DNA of 64,000 bases. It comes from Sporothrix humicola. Its lineage: Eukaryota; Ascomycota; Sordariomycetes; Ophiostomatales; Ophiostomataceae. This document shows positions 1 to 9,816 of this stretch, in pieces. The notes below the pieces were generated by a model. That model had not been told where the DNA came from and made no database searches. It saw only the letters and a program-made list of their open reading frames with translations. Where the stretch lies: the NCBI GenBank assembly GCA_021396245.1, contig WNYE01000004.1:682001-746000 (forward strand). The letters run 5' to 3'. The position numbers and the translations under genes are program-made. How positions within the stretch are numbered: the stretch's first letter is position 1; every line of letters starts with the position of its first letter.

Positions 1-1085
1 TTTACCCTTTTTGGTTACTTTTTCTCCTTTTTCACTCTCCTACCTCTTCTGCCATTTTCTCCTGTTTTTGTTTTCTATGTTTTCTTTTTACCGTTTTATG
101 TGGCCAGATAAACGTTTTTATGGGACATGGGAGAACGTCTTTTTTGGATATTTGTTATGGAGGGAGATATGGGAAACACACACACGCACGTTTGCCAGCC
201 TGTGATGTAAACCAGGCTTGATTTTTTCGGCAAACAGCAACAAAAGATAACGAGTTGGACATCCACAAATATCACACACACACTACCTCTTTCCCTAGTG
301 CACATACCATGTTTTCCTCTTTCTCTCTCTCAAGCCCAACAGCCATCCCATGCTTGATTTCACGAGGTGGCTGGGAAATGATGAGAGAAAAAGAGGAAAC
401 TCACCAACCTCTTTGTTGGTTCACAAGTGTTGGAAGTCATCAACACGGACCTGTTCCTATGTTGCTGTGTGTTCCCACTCCTTCGCCATGTTCTCACAAC
501 CATGCCTTTCCTTTTTTTTTTACGACCTTATCTGTCACACGCGGTCACGTCCTGCTGACTCGAATATTTTTTTCCTTGTCTGTCCTGTCTTTTCCTGTTT
601 ATTAATGACCCTAACGACCTTTCTATTTTCTTATATCTTAAGACCAAAAAAAGTGATTATTACCGAATCGTGATCCCTCTTCTACTTGAGTGAAATGTTA
701 TGGACCTTGTGATGTTTGTAAACTAAGAGTGAAAAATCGTTAGCGGAGGGTCACCTTGATCATTTATCGCTGCGGTCCAAAGCATGTTCTAGTCTTGACA
801 TGTTGATTTGGATAAAAAAACACACCGTCTTCTATCACCAAACTCCAGACCTTATCGATCCTTCTCTTAACGCAGTATAATGTCCAATTCAAGAGCACAT
901 AGTGGTCCTCATACAACTTGAGAGGTAATGGTGGAATGAACGCTCGACCAAAAGACCTCATCACGAGCCTCAACTCTCGTGTGATGTTGAAACATGCACG
1001 CGAGTTACTCAACCTGAAATTTGCGCTGAGCAGACTCTTAATAGTAGATAACAAATATATGTCTTTTGAGCAAGTTTTACTCCAC
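1..1085. other. Gene-free left edge
   Basis: No gene could be supported here. The first 650 bases are pyrimidine-rich on the + strand, with runs of T and C like fungal untranslated or promoter DNA. The short open frames (for example the - strand frame at 764-1054) have no recognisable domain and no intron signals. The right part runs into the decayed kinase-like pseudogene, and may hold its unrecognisable N-terminal end. Confidence 0.5.
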
Positions 1086-1092
1086 CTAGTGT

Positions 1093-1778
1093 GAGTTTGC
1101 TACCATGAAATGAGCTAAGAGAAAGCCTCTCTCTGTGCCAATCCCACGTATATATGCCAAGGAAGCTCCTGTATTAGACCGAGCATTGTCGGTTGGCTCA
1201 TCATATATGTTGCTACAAGCGTTTTATGGAAACGTGCTGCAAGATATTTGACCCGATATCGTCACTTGTTCCTACTACATCTACCCAGCCTAATGGTGAG
1301 TTCTAGATATGAACACACGAGCAAATCTTTACACATTGGGCTAGCATACAAGTAAAGAAGTAAAGACAGCAACTCTCACATTTCCCAAAATTGCATCCAC
1401 TTGCTCTATTTCAAAAGATGGCGAGGATGTCCGTGGAAAGCTGGCCATGGATCCAACAGATGGGTTGCCCAACACAGGCCCCTTTTCAATATAGCTTCTT
1501 ACTGATGGGCTGTTGCTGATGCGGCTGTCCAAAACCTTGATGGAAGTGGAGAAAGAACCTCAGGCAAAGAGCTAGGTATATTCGAGAACGAGGGCATGCA
1601 CTGTTTGATTGTAGATGTATTGGATAATCTCCCGCCAAGAATCTACGCGTATTTCGAAAGGCTTGGTTAAAGGACAGTTGCAGACGACAGATTGGCTCGC
1701 GAGTTGGTTCGACATGTATTTGCCCGTTCTAAGAAAGAGAGGCTGGATGACTATTTGCAGAAGGCCAAGATGTCATGA
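1093..1778 (+). pseudogene. Decayed aminoglycoside phosphotransferase (APH)-like kinase
   Basis: This is a broken remnant of a fungal APH/choline-kinase-like small-molecule kinase. One + frame (codons in phase with 1093) gives EFATMK, stop, AKRKPLSVPIPRIYAKEAP, then SVGSSYMLLQAFYGNVLQDI followed by TGA where the family usually has a tryptophan (QDIWPD type), and further on TLTFPKIAS and TDGLPNTGPFSI before a TAG at 1492. These match the usual order of the APH N-lobe: E-ATM, IP(I/V)P-IYA, YILMEY-like, then FPKIGSI. The match then continues in another frame from about 1500 (WAVADAAVQNLDGSGERT) to TAA at 1668 and TGA at 1776. At least five in-frame stops and one frameshift are visible. The central catalytic loop (HxDxxxxN) and the DxD-type metal site were not found, so that part seems deleted. 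The family assignment is an inference from motif order. Confidence 0.5.
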
Positions 1779-2116
1779 GAAATGAGACAATAGGCAGAGT
1801 AAAATATGGCAGGCACCACTGTACGTACAAAGCTAAAAGTTTAAAGTCTACGACTAGTTTTATGAGTTGAAATATTTGTTGTCTTTGTGAAGAGTTGTCG
1901 TTGTTTGTTGAACTTTGAGAGTACCAATTAAACACGATTACATAATACTCGCGCCACTAGGGGCGCTGGTTGCCTGAAGTCGAGGTAATACCAACTCACG
2001 TCAAATTCACGCCAAAACAGCACCACCATAACGCCCAACTCAACCCCGCCACAGCCTTGCCCACCTTTTGGTCTCTTTTTGGTGCCGCCACTTTAAAGCT
2101 GGTCCCCATTAAAAAC

Positions 2117-2141
2117 ACGCGCCCGACGCGCTCCGACGCGT
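2117..2141. promoter_or_regulatory. MCB-like (MluI cell-cycle box) cluster upstream of RFA1
   Basis: A perfect palindromic ACGCGT lies at 2136-2141, and two ACGCGC near-matches lie at 2117-2122 and 2126-2131, spaced about 10 bp apart. The cluster is about 290 bp upstream of the RFA1 start. ACGCGT is the binding site of the MBF (Mbp1-Swi6) G1/S regulator in fungi, and replication genes including RFA1 are known MBF targets in yeast. That this cluster works here is inferred from motif and position. Confidence 0.45.
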
Positions 2142-2397
2142 TATGCTCCTCCCCCCCCTCGTCTCGTTTTTCGCCGCTCCGTCACAACACTGGCACTTGC
2201 CTTTCTCCGTGTGAACTATTACGACGGTATTTGTTGGACTATTTCTCGTACTTGCCGCCTACATCTTTTTTGTGACGCAACAACCTGCATCTGCATATTG
2301 CCTCGGTTCGACGTCGACTTTAACCTTTCTATAACCCAACATCATCGTCCTCCGACAAACCTCAAGACGACATTCGATCCTATCCTTTCCATACATT

Positions 2398-2423
2398 CAC
2401 ACACACACACACACACACACACA
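2398..2423. repeat. CA dinucleotide microsatellite in RFA1 5' leader
   Basis: An uninterrupted run of about 13 CA units ends roughly 10 bases before the RFA1 start codon at 2433, so it probably lies in the 5' untranslated leader. It is a likely length-polymorphic site. Confidence 0.85.
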
Positions 2424-2432
2424 ATCGACATC

Positions 2433-4428
2433 ATGTCCGACGCAGCAGCAAGGCAGATCTCGCGGGGTGCCTTTTCGTGAGTCGCCCTTCTCCTGGCTCA
2501 AACACAATCCTCGACTGCAAACTAACTCTCTCTCTCTCCTCAGTGTCATCTTCAGCGACCCCGAAAAGGGCAAGGAACAGTTCCCCGTGCCCATCTTCCA
2601 ATGTCTGCAGGTCAAGCCGCTGGGCAACCAGCAGCCCGGCGGCCAGGGTGGTGAGCGGTACCGCGTGGTCCTGAGCGACATGGACCACTACGTGCAGACG
2701 ATGCTGGCGACGCAGGCGAGCCACGTTGTCCACGACGGCAAGCTGGTGCGCGGCTGCATTGTGCGCGTCAAGTCGTACCAGGCCAACTCAGTCAAGGGCA
2801 AGAAGTGAGTTTTTGGTCCTCGCTGCGCTCGCATACCATTCTTGTCACTTGTGGTTACTAACGTATGCAGCATCCTTATCCTCCTCGACCTCGAGGTCAT
2901 CGAGTCCTTGGGCACACCGGAGCGGATTGGCGAGCCGGTCGTCTACGATGCGAGCACATCGGCCGCGGCGGCGCCAACCAACACGACGATTGGCGGCAGC
3001 GGTTTCTACGGAGTCAAGAAGGAGGAGCCAGGCGCTTCTGCACAGACAAAGCCTGTTGTCTCTAACTACGGTAACGGCGGTGCCAGCAACGGCGGCGGCG
3101 GCAATGCTGCCCACCCCAACATCTGCCCTATTGAGGGCCTGTCGCCCTACTCACACAAGTGGACCATCAAGGCCCGCGTCACCAGCAAGTCCCCGATCCG
3201 CACATGGCACAAGGCCAGCGGCGAGGGCAAGCTGTTCAGTGTCAACCTGCTCGACGAGAGCAGCGAGATCAAGGCCACGGGCTTCAACGCCGAGTGCGAC
3301 GCGCTCTACGACCTCTTCCAGGAGGGTTCTGTGTATTATATTAGCAGCCCCTGCCGCGTCCAGATTGCCAAGAAGCAGTTCACCAACCTGCCCAACGACT
3401 ACGAGCTCACGTTTGAGCGCGACACGGCCGTCGAAAAGGCCGAGGACTCGGGCAACGTGCCCAAGCTGCGCTTCAACTTTTGCAACCTGGGCGCGCTGCA
3501 GTCGGTCGAAAAGGACGCGACCATTGACGTGATTGGCATCCTCAAGGAGATTGGCGAGACATCGACGCTGCAGTCGCGCGCGACGGGCAAGCCTTTTGAG
3601 AAGCGCGAGCTCACACTGGTCGACGACAGTGGGTATAGCGTGCGCACGACAGTCTGGGGCAAGACGGCCATTGAGTTTGACGCCAAGCCCGAGTCCGTCG
3701 TGGCCTTCAAGGGCGTCAAGGTCTCTGACTTTGGCGGCCGCTCGCTGTCGCTCCTGTCGTCCGGCATGATGGCCGTCGACCCGGACATTACCGAGGCGCA
3801 CCACCTCAAGGGCTGGTACGACTCGGCGGGCCGCAGCGAGAAGTTTGCGTCGCACAACACGGGCGCCGGCGCGGGCGGCGCCGGCCGCACCGAGGTGGTC
3901 AAGACGATCAGCCAGGTGCGCGAGGAGAACCTGGGCATGGACGACACGGCGTACTTTACGCTCAAGGCGACGGTCGTGTTCATCAAGCAGGAGACGTTTG
4001 CCTACCCGGCGTGCAGCAACGTCGACAAGCCGTGCCAGAAGAAGGTGGTCGAGGTCGGCGACGGCACGTGGCGGTGCGAGGCGTGCGACGCCAACCACCC
4101 GGCCCCCCTATACCGGTACACGATGATGCTCAATGCCAACGACCACACGGGCCAGCTGTGGCTGTCGTGCTTTGACGACGTGGGCAAGATGATTATGGGC
4201 GGGACGACGGCCAACGAGCTGACGCGGATGCAGCAGGACGAGGACCCCGGGTTTGCCAAGGCGTTTGAGCAGGCCAACTGCCGCAAGTACTCGTTCCGGG
4301 TGCGGGCGAAGCTGGACACGTTTGGCGATGCGTCGCGGATCCGGTACCAGATTGTGGGCGGGACGCCGATTGATTTCAAGAGCGAGGGCCACAAGCTGGC
4401 GGAGATGATCAAGCAGTTCCAGATGTAG
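2433..4428 (+). CDS. RFA1: Replication factor A large subunit (RPA70/Rfa1)
   Basis: This is the large subunit of the heterotrimeric single-stranded-DNA-binding protein RPA, acting in nuclear DNA replication, repair and checkpoint signalling. Exons are 2433-2476, 2544-2804 and 2871-4428, giving 620 residues, typical for fungal Rfa1. The N-terminal OB fold (DBD-F, about 1-105) starts with ISRGAFSVIFSDPEK and contains LVRGCIVRVKSYQANSVKGKK. A Gly/Ala/Asn-rich linker follows. DBD-A begins near residue 190 with YSHKWTIKARVTSKSPIRTW; DBD-B and DBD-C follow. DBD-C carries the zinc ribbon at about 482-506 (C-x6-C-x13-C-x2-C, ending WRCEAC). The protein ends with MIKQFQM. Both introns are canonical (gtgagt donors, cag acceptors) and restore frame within DBD-F. 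An MCB-like cluster lies upstream. It converges on CSN3. Confidence 0.95.
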
Positions 4429-4841
4429 GGACTATTGAAAGAAGAATGTTTGACAAAAAGAGTTATAACGCGAGATGGCTGGGTTTACTGGAGTTCATAA
4501 TAGTTGCTTTTGTTTCCCCCCTTTCCCTTCTTTCCTATTCTTTCCTTTGTTTGTCTCTCACACATCATACGCTCCCTGTTTATGTACTTTACAATCTTGT
4601 AACCCTTTTGTGGTTGATGCTTCATAATGAGAACTGTCATTTGTCATGCTTTTTCTTCTACTGTGTACTCCGGCTCTGGTGACTTGGACACAAATGTATA
4701 GAATGACGTGAATTAACGATAATAGCAATGCTGGACATGATCATGGGTGCGTTTCTCCATACAATGGCAACGCGGTGCCTTTCCATTCTCTCCCTCCTCA
4801 CTTTCTCTACTCCTATCCTTCAATCCTTGCCTCTTTCCCCC
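4429..4841. other. Convergent 3' intergenic region RFA1/CSN3
   Basis: This 413-bp spacer holds the 3' untranslated regions and terminators of two convergent genes. It is AT-rich and T-rich on the + strand after RFA1. No gene is seen. Confidence 0.7.
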
Positions 4842-6410
4842 CTAAAGCATTGCATCCGGTGTGTCCATCATAAGGTCTTCGTCCGGCTCCGCATCGAAAC
4901 CGAGAATACTTTCATCCTCGTTGTTGGCGCGGTCCTTTTCGCGCGCCATGTCGCGGATGTGTTGCCGGATGTAGGCGCGGTTCAGGCTGAGGTGCTCTTC
5001 CGTGGTCGTGTGCAGCGGCTTGAGCGCCTGGATGCGGCCCTCGACGGCCCCAATCCGCTGGGCGAACTCGGTCTCGGTCATCTCTTCCTCCTCGGGCAAG
5101 AATTCGAGGTACGCCGGTGTTGTTTCTGTTGCTGGCCGCAGGGCGGCCTTGATCATGCCCGATTGGATCATGCTCTGGCAGAGCGCCTGGACCTCGACCT
5201 CGGTGATGCCCGCCGCATCGTCGTCGATCGCGTCGGGAGATGCCAAGGACGACTGGCCGAGCCCCTCTGCCTCGTTTGCGGGCGAGGGTCGTTGCAGGGC
5301 CTTGCGGATGGCGGCGACGGAAATTTGTGTGTAGACTTGGCGCAGGTGGGCAATCTGCCATTTTGGGTGGGCGGCGACGACTTCGGCCACCAAGCTCTGC
5401 GTGCCGTCGGCGGCTAGCACTTCTTCCGCCAGGGCGACCTCGACGTGCAAGGCCTCGGCGGTGGGCGACTGGAACAGCTCGGCGATCTGGGTGTACAGCT
5501 TGTTGACCGAGTTGCAGACGCGGGTGACGGACTGGGCCGTCTGGGGTGGGGTGGTTGGGCTGTTGCCGTTGAGCAAGAGGCCCGTCAGAATCCAAAACTT
5601 GTCGGCCTCGACCATGATCTTGGAGACGCCATTGTCGCGGTTCGGGTAGGAGACGACGCGGTCGAAAGCGGCGTGGGCAGGCTTCCAGGCGCGGACAGAC
5701 AAGTGCAACAAACCCAGGATGTAGTCGAACTCGAGGACCTGGGTGCTCTTGAGCGGGAGGGTGAGGCCGGTGTCTCTGGAAATGTACGACGGCGGGGCGA
5801 GTGTGCGGCTCGACAGGCGCTCTGACGATTCACGGCCAATCGAGGATGCCGCAGTCTGGGCCATGCCCGGGTAGAAGACAATGTCTTTGCTGAGGACCGG
5901 CAGAGCAGCGGCGGCATTGTTTGAGTGGTAGGCGAGTTTGGCGAGCACAAGATGGTTCGATGTCAGCATCCGGCCGGACGGGTCGACGGCCGAAAGTGCG
6001 CGTGCAAGCAGTTCCACAGCCAGAGGCGCTGGTAGAATCTTGCCCGACCCGACGGCGGTAAAGACGTGTGTGAAAGCAGAGCCAATGTAGCGGACCTGCC
6101 GCGGGTCAAATTCGGCTAAGAAGGCGACAATCTTGTTGACAATGACGGGCTGCACGGACGGGTACAGGTTGTACTCGGTGGGTATTATGGTGTCGAGAAG
6201 GGCGAGGTAGGAGTAGGTGTGAATGGCGGGGTTCAGGCTGTCGAGAAGCTGTGTGGCGTGGGCGGCAACAATGCCGGTGTCTTCTTTAAAGAGGGTCTGG
6301 ATGCGGCCGGCGTGGATCTTGAGCTGCTTGTCGTAGTCCTCGTCGGAGAGCGACTCAAGGTCGTGGCCCTCGGGCGGGAAGCGCAGCAGCGTTGCTGCAA
6401 CCTGCTCCAT
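4842..6410 (-). CDS. CSN3: COP9 signalosome complex subunit 3
   Basis: This is CSN3, a PCI-domain scaffold subunit of the COP9 signalosome, the complex that removes Nedd8 from cullins and controls development and light responses in filamentous fungi. It is a single exon of 522 residues. I chose the start MEQVAATLLRF at 6408-6410 because the 23 residues encoded upstream in the same frame are low-complexity and unlike the family. Helical repeats fill the first two thirds (VLEFDYILGLLHLSVRAWKP; AFDRVVSYPNRDNG). The C-terminal PCI winged helix has VQALCQSMIQSGMIKAAL followed by YLEFLPEEE (about 395-450). The family-typical C-terminal helix HLSLNRAYIRQHIRDMAREK follows, and then an acidic tail. 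CSN1 of the same complex lies 34 kb away in this window. Confidence 0.85.
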   Translation of the reverse strand: MEQVAATLLRFPPEGHDLESLSDEDYDKQLKIHAGRIQTLFKEDTGIVAAHATQLLDSLNPAIHTYSYLALLDTIIPTEYNLYPSVQPVIVNKIVAFLAEFDPRQVRYIGSAFTHVFTAVGSGKILPAPLAVELLARALSAVDPSGRMLTSNHLVLAKLAYHSNNAAAALPVLSKDIVFYPGMAQTAASSIGRESSERLSSRTLAPPSYISRDTGLTLPLKSTQVLEFDYILGLLHLSVRAWKPAHAAFDRVVSYPNRDNGVSKIMVEADKFWILTGLLLNGNSPTTPPQTAQSVTRVCNSVNKLYTQIAELFQSPTAEALHVEVALAEEVLAADGTQSLVAEVVAAHPKWQIAHLRQVYTQISVAAIRKALQRPSPANEAEGLGQSSLASPDAIDDDAAGITEVEVQALCQSMIQSGMIKAALRPATETTPAYLEFLPEEEEMTETEFAQRIGAVEGRIQALKPLHTTTEEHLSLNRAYIRQHIRDMAREKDRANNEDESILGFDAEPDEDLMMDTPDAML

Positions 6411-7224
6411 TGTGAGGGGAGGGGCTGTTGAGTGTGGGTTTTCCTGTGTCGTGTGTCGTGAGAACTGGTGAATTATCACGAATTTTGTTTGTTTGTATCG
6501 GAGGCGATGTCAGAGGTGGAGGCTGAAGCTAGCCAGAGCTGGGCGAAGCTTGTCTCGTACTTCAGAGGGTGGAGAGGTCGGATTGATGTTGTAGGGGTGG
6601 GATGTGTTTATCGAGAGAAAAGTGGTTGTAATTGTTGTGCGAATTTGTTCGGCTTAAAATTACAACGTAGGAAACGGAAACAAAAACACAATGCTGGTGA
6701 TAGCAGGCAGCTGCTACCGTCGTCTTTGGTGCGGTGCCTGTCTTGTTGGAGTTCTGGATGCTGGGGAAGCTGCCCCGCCATCTTATCAACTGTGGCTGAA
6801 AAGCACCGCCACAAACCTCAACGTCGGACTTAACCCCTGTAGCATAAATGCAGTAAACAAACAATTCACAATCACTTTTCCATCTTTCACCTCTTATTGA
6901 AAACATTGCCTTTACATTCTCTTCTCTTGAAACTAATCTAGGATAATAGCCATAATAATGATAAATAAACGCCAAACAAACCAAAATGCGAAATCTTCGA
7001 GCATAACACCACCGCCAGAACGAAACAAAATTAAACACCGAAACAGAAACTGCGCAGCGGCTCAACCAGCAAGCCTCTACTACATCATATCTATCCTCCT
7101 TGCTGGCTTTCAACGATAGAATAGTGCACCATAAGATAAGAAATACCCAACGGAAATAGTTTGATGGAAAGGAAAACAAAACAAAGAAAACTCAACAGCC
7201 GAACATCATCCGTCCTCGCTCTCT
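6411..7224. other. CSN3 promoter / CCCH gene 3' region
   Basis: This interval contains the 5' region of CSN3 and the 3' region of the next - strand gene. A 205-codon - strand open frame (6562-7179) has biased low-complexity content, no recognised domain and no intron support; I do not call it a gene. The part from about 6900 to 7200 is AT-rich. Confidence 0.5.
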
Positions 7225-9816
7225 CTAATACTCCGGCTCCAAATGGTCGCCCTCGTCTTCAGGCCAGTTGTTGCTGCGTCTCCGGTGGTTAAACACGTCT
7301 GCAAGTGAAGGCGATGCTCGATACACGAAGGCGGGCGTTGGTGCCGGCGAGGAGACCTGTGAAGGGGCAAAATTGGACGTTGCAGTTGAAGGGGGCGGCC
7401 CAATGGGACCAAACGAACCGCTGTTACTGCCACTGGACTCGTTGAAAGACGGAAGGGGACGAGTACCAAATCCGCGGCCATACTGACCGAGGCCGAAGCC
7501 GAAGCTGCTAAAGGCTGTGGCGCCGGGCAGGGTCGTCGAGCTGTTGTTGGTAGTGCCAGCTGCTGTCAGGTACGTATTGGAGATGCCATCCATGGTCAGA
7601 GTCCGCGTGAAGCAGTCCGAGAGGTGGTTATCAGCGGCAGTGGCGGCGGAGATGGCATCGTCCGGATTGCTCGTTGTGGTCGGCTGCGCTCGCCAGGAGG
7701 CCGCATTGAGGGCGGAAGGCCGCCAATGGCTGTCAATACTGGAGCTAGTGCCGGTGCCAGTATTTGTATTGCTCGCTGCCCGCAGACGGTTGACAGGCTC
7801 AATGGAGAGGGGTGCAAATTGCTGGAACGGCGCCTGGAGAATGTGAGAGGCGGAAGGTTGTACTGGCAGGGTGGCCGGCGCCCTCACAGGGGAGAAACCG
7901 GAGTGGGAGTTGGAAGGAATAGCGGTCGCCGCAAAGCTTGTCGTGTGGACACTCGGATTGAACCCGCCAGGGGCAGGAGGAGTGAGAGGAGTTGGGGCAG
8001 GCTCGAGAGTTTGCTGCTGCATCTGGTGCTGATGCTGTTCTTGCACCTGGATCTTTTTGTACCAGCTTGGGTACCCATGGAAAAGGCCTAGGGAGCGCTG
8101 AATTGCCCGATCATGGGGCATCTCGTGCTTGAACTTGCAGCCTTGTTGGGTGAAGGCGCAAATACCCTCGTGGACCCATTTATCACAGTATACCTTGTTC
8201 TTCTTGGCATTGGGATTGCCGACAATAGGGCGAGCCGTGGTGGCCATCGCAGAGGGCTGCGGGTATTGGGCGAAGCCCTGAAGAAAGTCAGTGGATGAAA
8301 TCAAAGTTGAAGATCCACAAAAGGCACCTACCTGGCCTGGGCGGAAGCTAAGAGCGGACTGGCTGGCAGACTGGGTTGACGGATCGGGGAGTACGATCAT
8401 GCCCCGAGTATCGCTTGTCAACGGAACAAATCCAGCGGTCGGAGGGAGCTGGTCAGCGGGAATGAGTCGAGTGAAGAGACCATTCCCCCGGTCGAGACAG
8501 TAAGAGAAGCACGTGGAGTCAGCGGAGACAGGCTGCTGCAAAGGGACCTGCCGGGCCGGCTGGGCTGGTTGGGTCTGTGCCTGAATCTGCGCAGAGCTCT
8601 GGCTATTGTTGCTACTGCTGTTGGAGTTGTTCGCCGCGCTGTTTCTCCGTGACATTGGGAAGTGGAACGGTGATGGAACGCCGTGAAATGCCGAGTGGTT
8701 AGGACTGGTGCTGGGGACGATCTCGATAGGTTTGGGAACGTTGCTGCTAGAGCCAATACAGTCGGTCCCGTTGTCGGCAATTCGTCCCTGGCTGTTGCGT
8801 GACGAGGAAGGAGAGGACAGCAACGTCTTATTCTCGACAGTGTCATTTCTACCCTGACCTGCCATCTCTGGAGCCGCGGTGCTGGTAGCGGCACTATCAC
8901 CTGTTGAAGAGGACAGAGTCGGAACGGTCGAAGGCGACTCGGGCGACGCAGAACGGGTCACTGGCGGCATATTGCCTGCGGTGATGGGGGTTTCTAGCCA
9001 GACGTTTAGCAGGTTGTTGTAGCTGGCTCGGGCGGGAACGAAGTTCTGCGGGTAGGTGGCAGAGGAAGAAGAGGAAAAGGATGCCGAGTTGTTGAAGCCG
9101 ACAATGTTGTCAGAAGGAGTGCGGTCGAGGCGGGAGTGAGAAAGGGAGTTGTGGAGGAGAGAAAGTTGTTGACCGTTGGGGTGGTTGTGTGGGAGGAGGT
9201 CTCTAGCTCGCACCGGGCTGCGGAGTTGAGAAGAAGGTGACGGGGGAGGGCCGACACGGAAATTTGTGGGCGAGGTGCCGGGGTTTGGTGTTCCACACGG
9301 AGTCGACACTGCAAACCGCTTCCCGTTGGCACCGTAATGGTAATGCTGGTATGCGGGCGCTTTCTGCGAGGTCGAAGGAGTTGTTTGGGAAGAGGTTTGG
9401 AGCGAGTCCTGCTGGATTTGCTGCCCGCTATTTATACCCTCACTGCCGAGAGGCTGACGAGCCACTGGCCCCGTTGGCCTCGCCATCGTCCGAGATGTTA
9501 TTGATTTTGTTGTCCTCGCCGTGTTAGTCGTCGTCACCGCCGCCGTCGTGCCTGCCGCTCCTGCCGAAACAGGGAGGCCGGCACCGGTGCTGGCACTTTC
9601 ATCCGAACTTGTCATGGCCACGTATCTCGCGTGGGGGCGGGGGTCCTGCCTCCGGTTGGTTGGTAGATGTTGTTGTCTTTGATTTTGATTTTGATTTTGG
9701 AGAGAGCTCTGGTGGGAGCTGTTACTGATACTGGTACTTCTGTTGATGCTTGGATGGTGTGGATGTCGATAATGGACGTTGATCTGGCTGCTGCGTGGGC
9801 CACAATCGGCGTTCAT
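7225..9816 (-). CDS. CCCH-type zinc-finger protein, long disordered flanks
   Basis: This is a large, mostly disordered protein (Ser, Asn, Pro, Thr and Gln rich) with one CCCH zinc finger near residue 540: KVYCDKWVHEGICAF then TQQGCKFKHEM, spacing C-x8-C-x6-C-x3-H. The finger is followed by the aromatic patch LFHGYPSWYKKIQ, which suggests a conserved domain extension. CCCH fingers of this type usually bind RNA; the exact target is unknown. The frame is open from 7225 to 9816 (863 codons), but 8278-8331 has the marks of a 54-nt intron (donor gtaggt, branch ctgac, acceptor cag) that is in frame and stop-free; removing it gives 845 residues. The start is uncertain: the first Met (9814-9816) or Met68 at 9613-9615 (MTSSDESASTG), which looks like a more natural N-terminus. 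Confidence 0.75.
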   Translation of the reverse strand: MNADCGPRSSQINVHYRHPHHPSINRSTSISNSSHQSSLQNQNQNQRQQHLPTNRRQDPRPHARYVAMTSSDESASTGAGLPVSAGAAGTTAAVTTTNTARTTKSITSRTMARPTGPVARQPLGSEGINSGQQIQQDSLQTSSQTTPSTSQKAPAYQHYHYGANGKRFAVSTPCGTPNPGTSPTNFRVGPPPSPSSQLRSPVRARDLLPHNHPNGQQLSLLHNSLSHSRLDRTPSDNIVGFNNSASFSSSSSATYPQNFVPARASYNNLLNVWLETPITAGNMPPVTRSASPESPSTVPTLSSSTGDSAATSTAAPEMAGQGRNDTVENKTLLSSPSSSRNSQGRIADNGTDCIGSSSNVPKPIEIVPSTSPNHSAFHGVPSPFHFPMSRRNSAANNSNSSSNNSQSSAQIQAQTQPAQPARQVPLQQPVSADSTCFSYCLDRGNGLFTRLIPADQLPPTAGFVPLTSDTRGMIVLPDPSTQSASQSALSFRPGQVGAFCGSSTLISSTDFLQGFAQYPQPSAMATTARPIVGNPNAKKNKVYCDKWVHEGICAFTQQGCKFKHEMPHDRAIQRSLGLFHGYPSWYKKIQVQEQHQHQMQQQTLEPAPTPLTPPAPGGFNPSVHTTSFAATAIPSNSHSGFSPVRAPATLPVQPSASHILQAPFQQFAPLSIEPVNRLRAASNTNTGTGTSSSIDSHWRPSALNAASWRAQPTTTSNPDDAISAATAADNHLSDCFTRTLTMDGISNTYLTAAGTTNNSSTTLPGATAFSSFGFGLGQYGRGFGTRPLPSFNESSGSNSGSFGPIGPPPSTATSNFAPSQVSSPAPTPAFVYRASPSLADVFNHRRRSNNWPEDEGDHLEPEY

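Larger units (their letters stand above)
1779..2432. other. RFA1 upstream region
   Basis: This is intergenic and promoter DNA in front of RFA1. It contains a cluster of ACGCG motifs (listed separately) and ends in a CA dinucleotide run just before the start codon. No separate gene is supported. Confidence 0.6.

Noticed and set aside
764..1054. 96-codon - strand frame left of the APH pseudogene
   Set aside because: No family recognised; opposite strand to the pseudogene and no supporting signals.
3151..4098. 315-codon - strand frame inside RFA1
   Set aside because: Antisense shadow of GC-rich codons of the RFA1 exon.
6562..7179. 205-codon - strand open frame between CSN3 and the CCCH gene
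   Set aside because: Odd composition, no recognised domain, overlaps the promoter and 3' regions of both neighbours.
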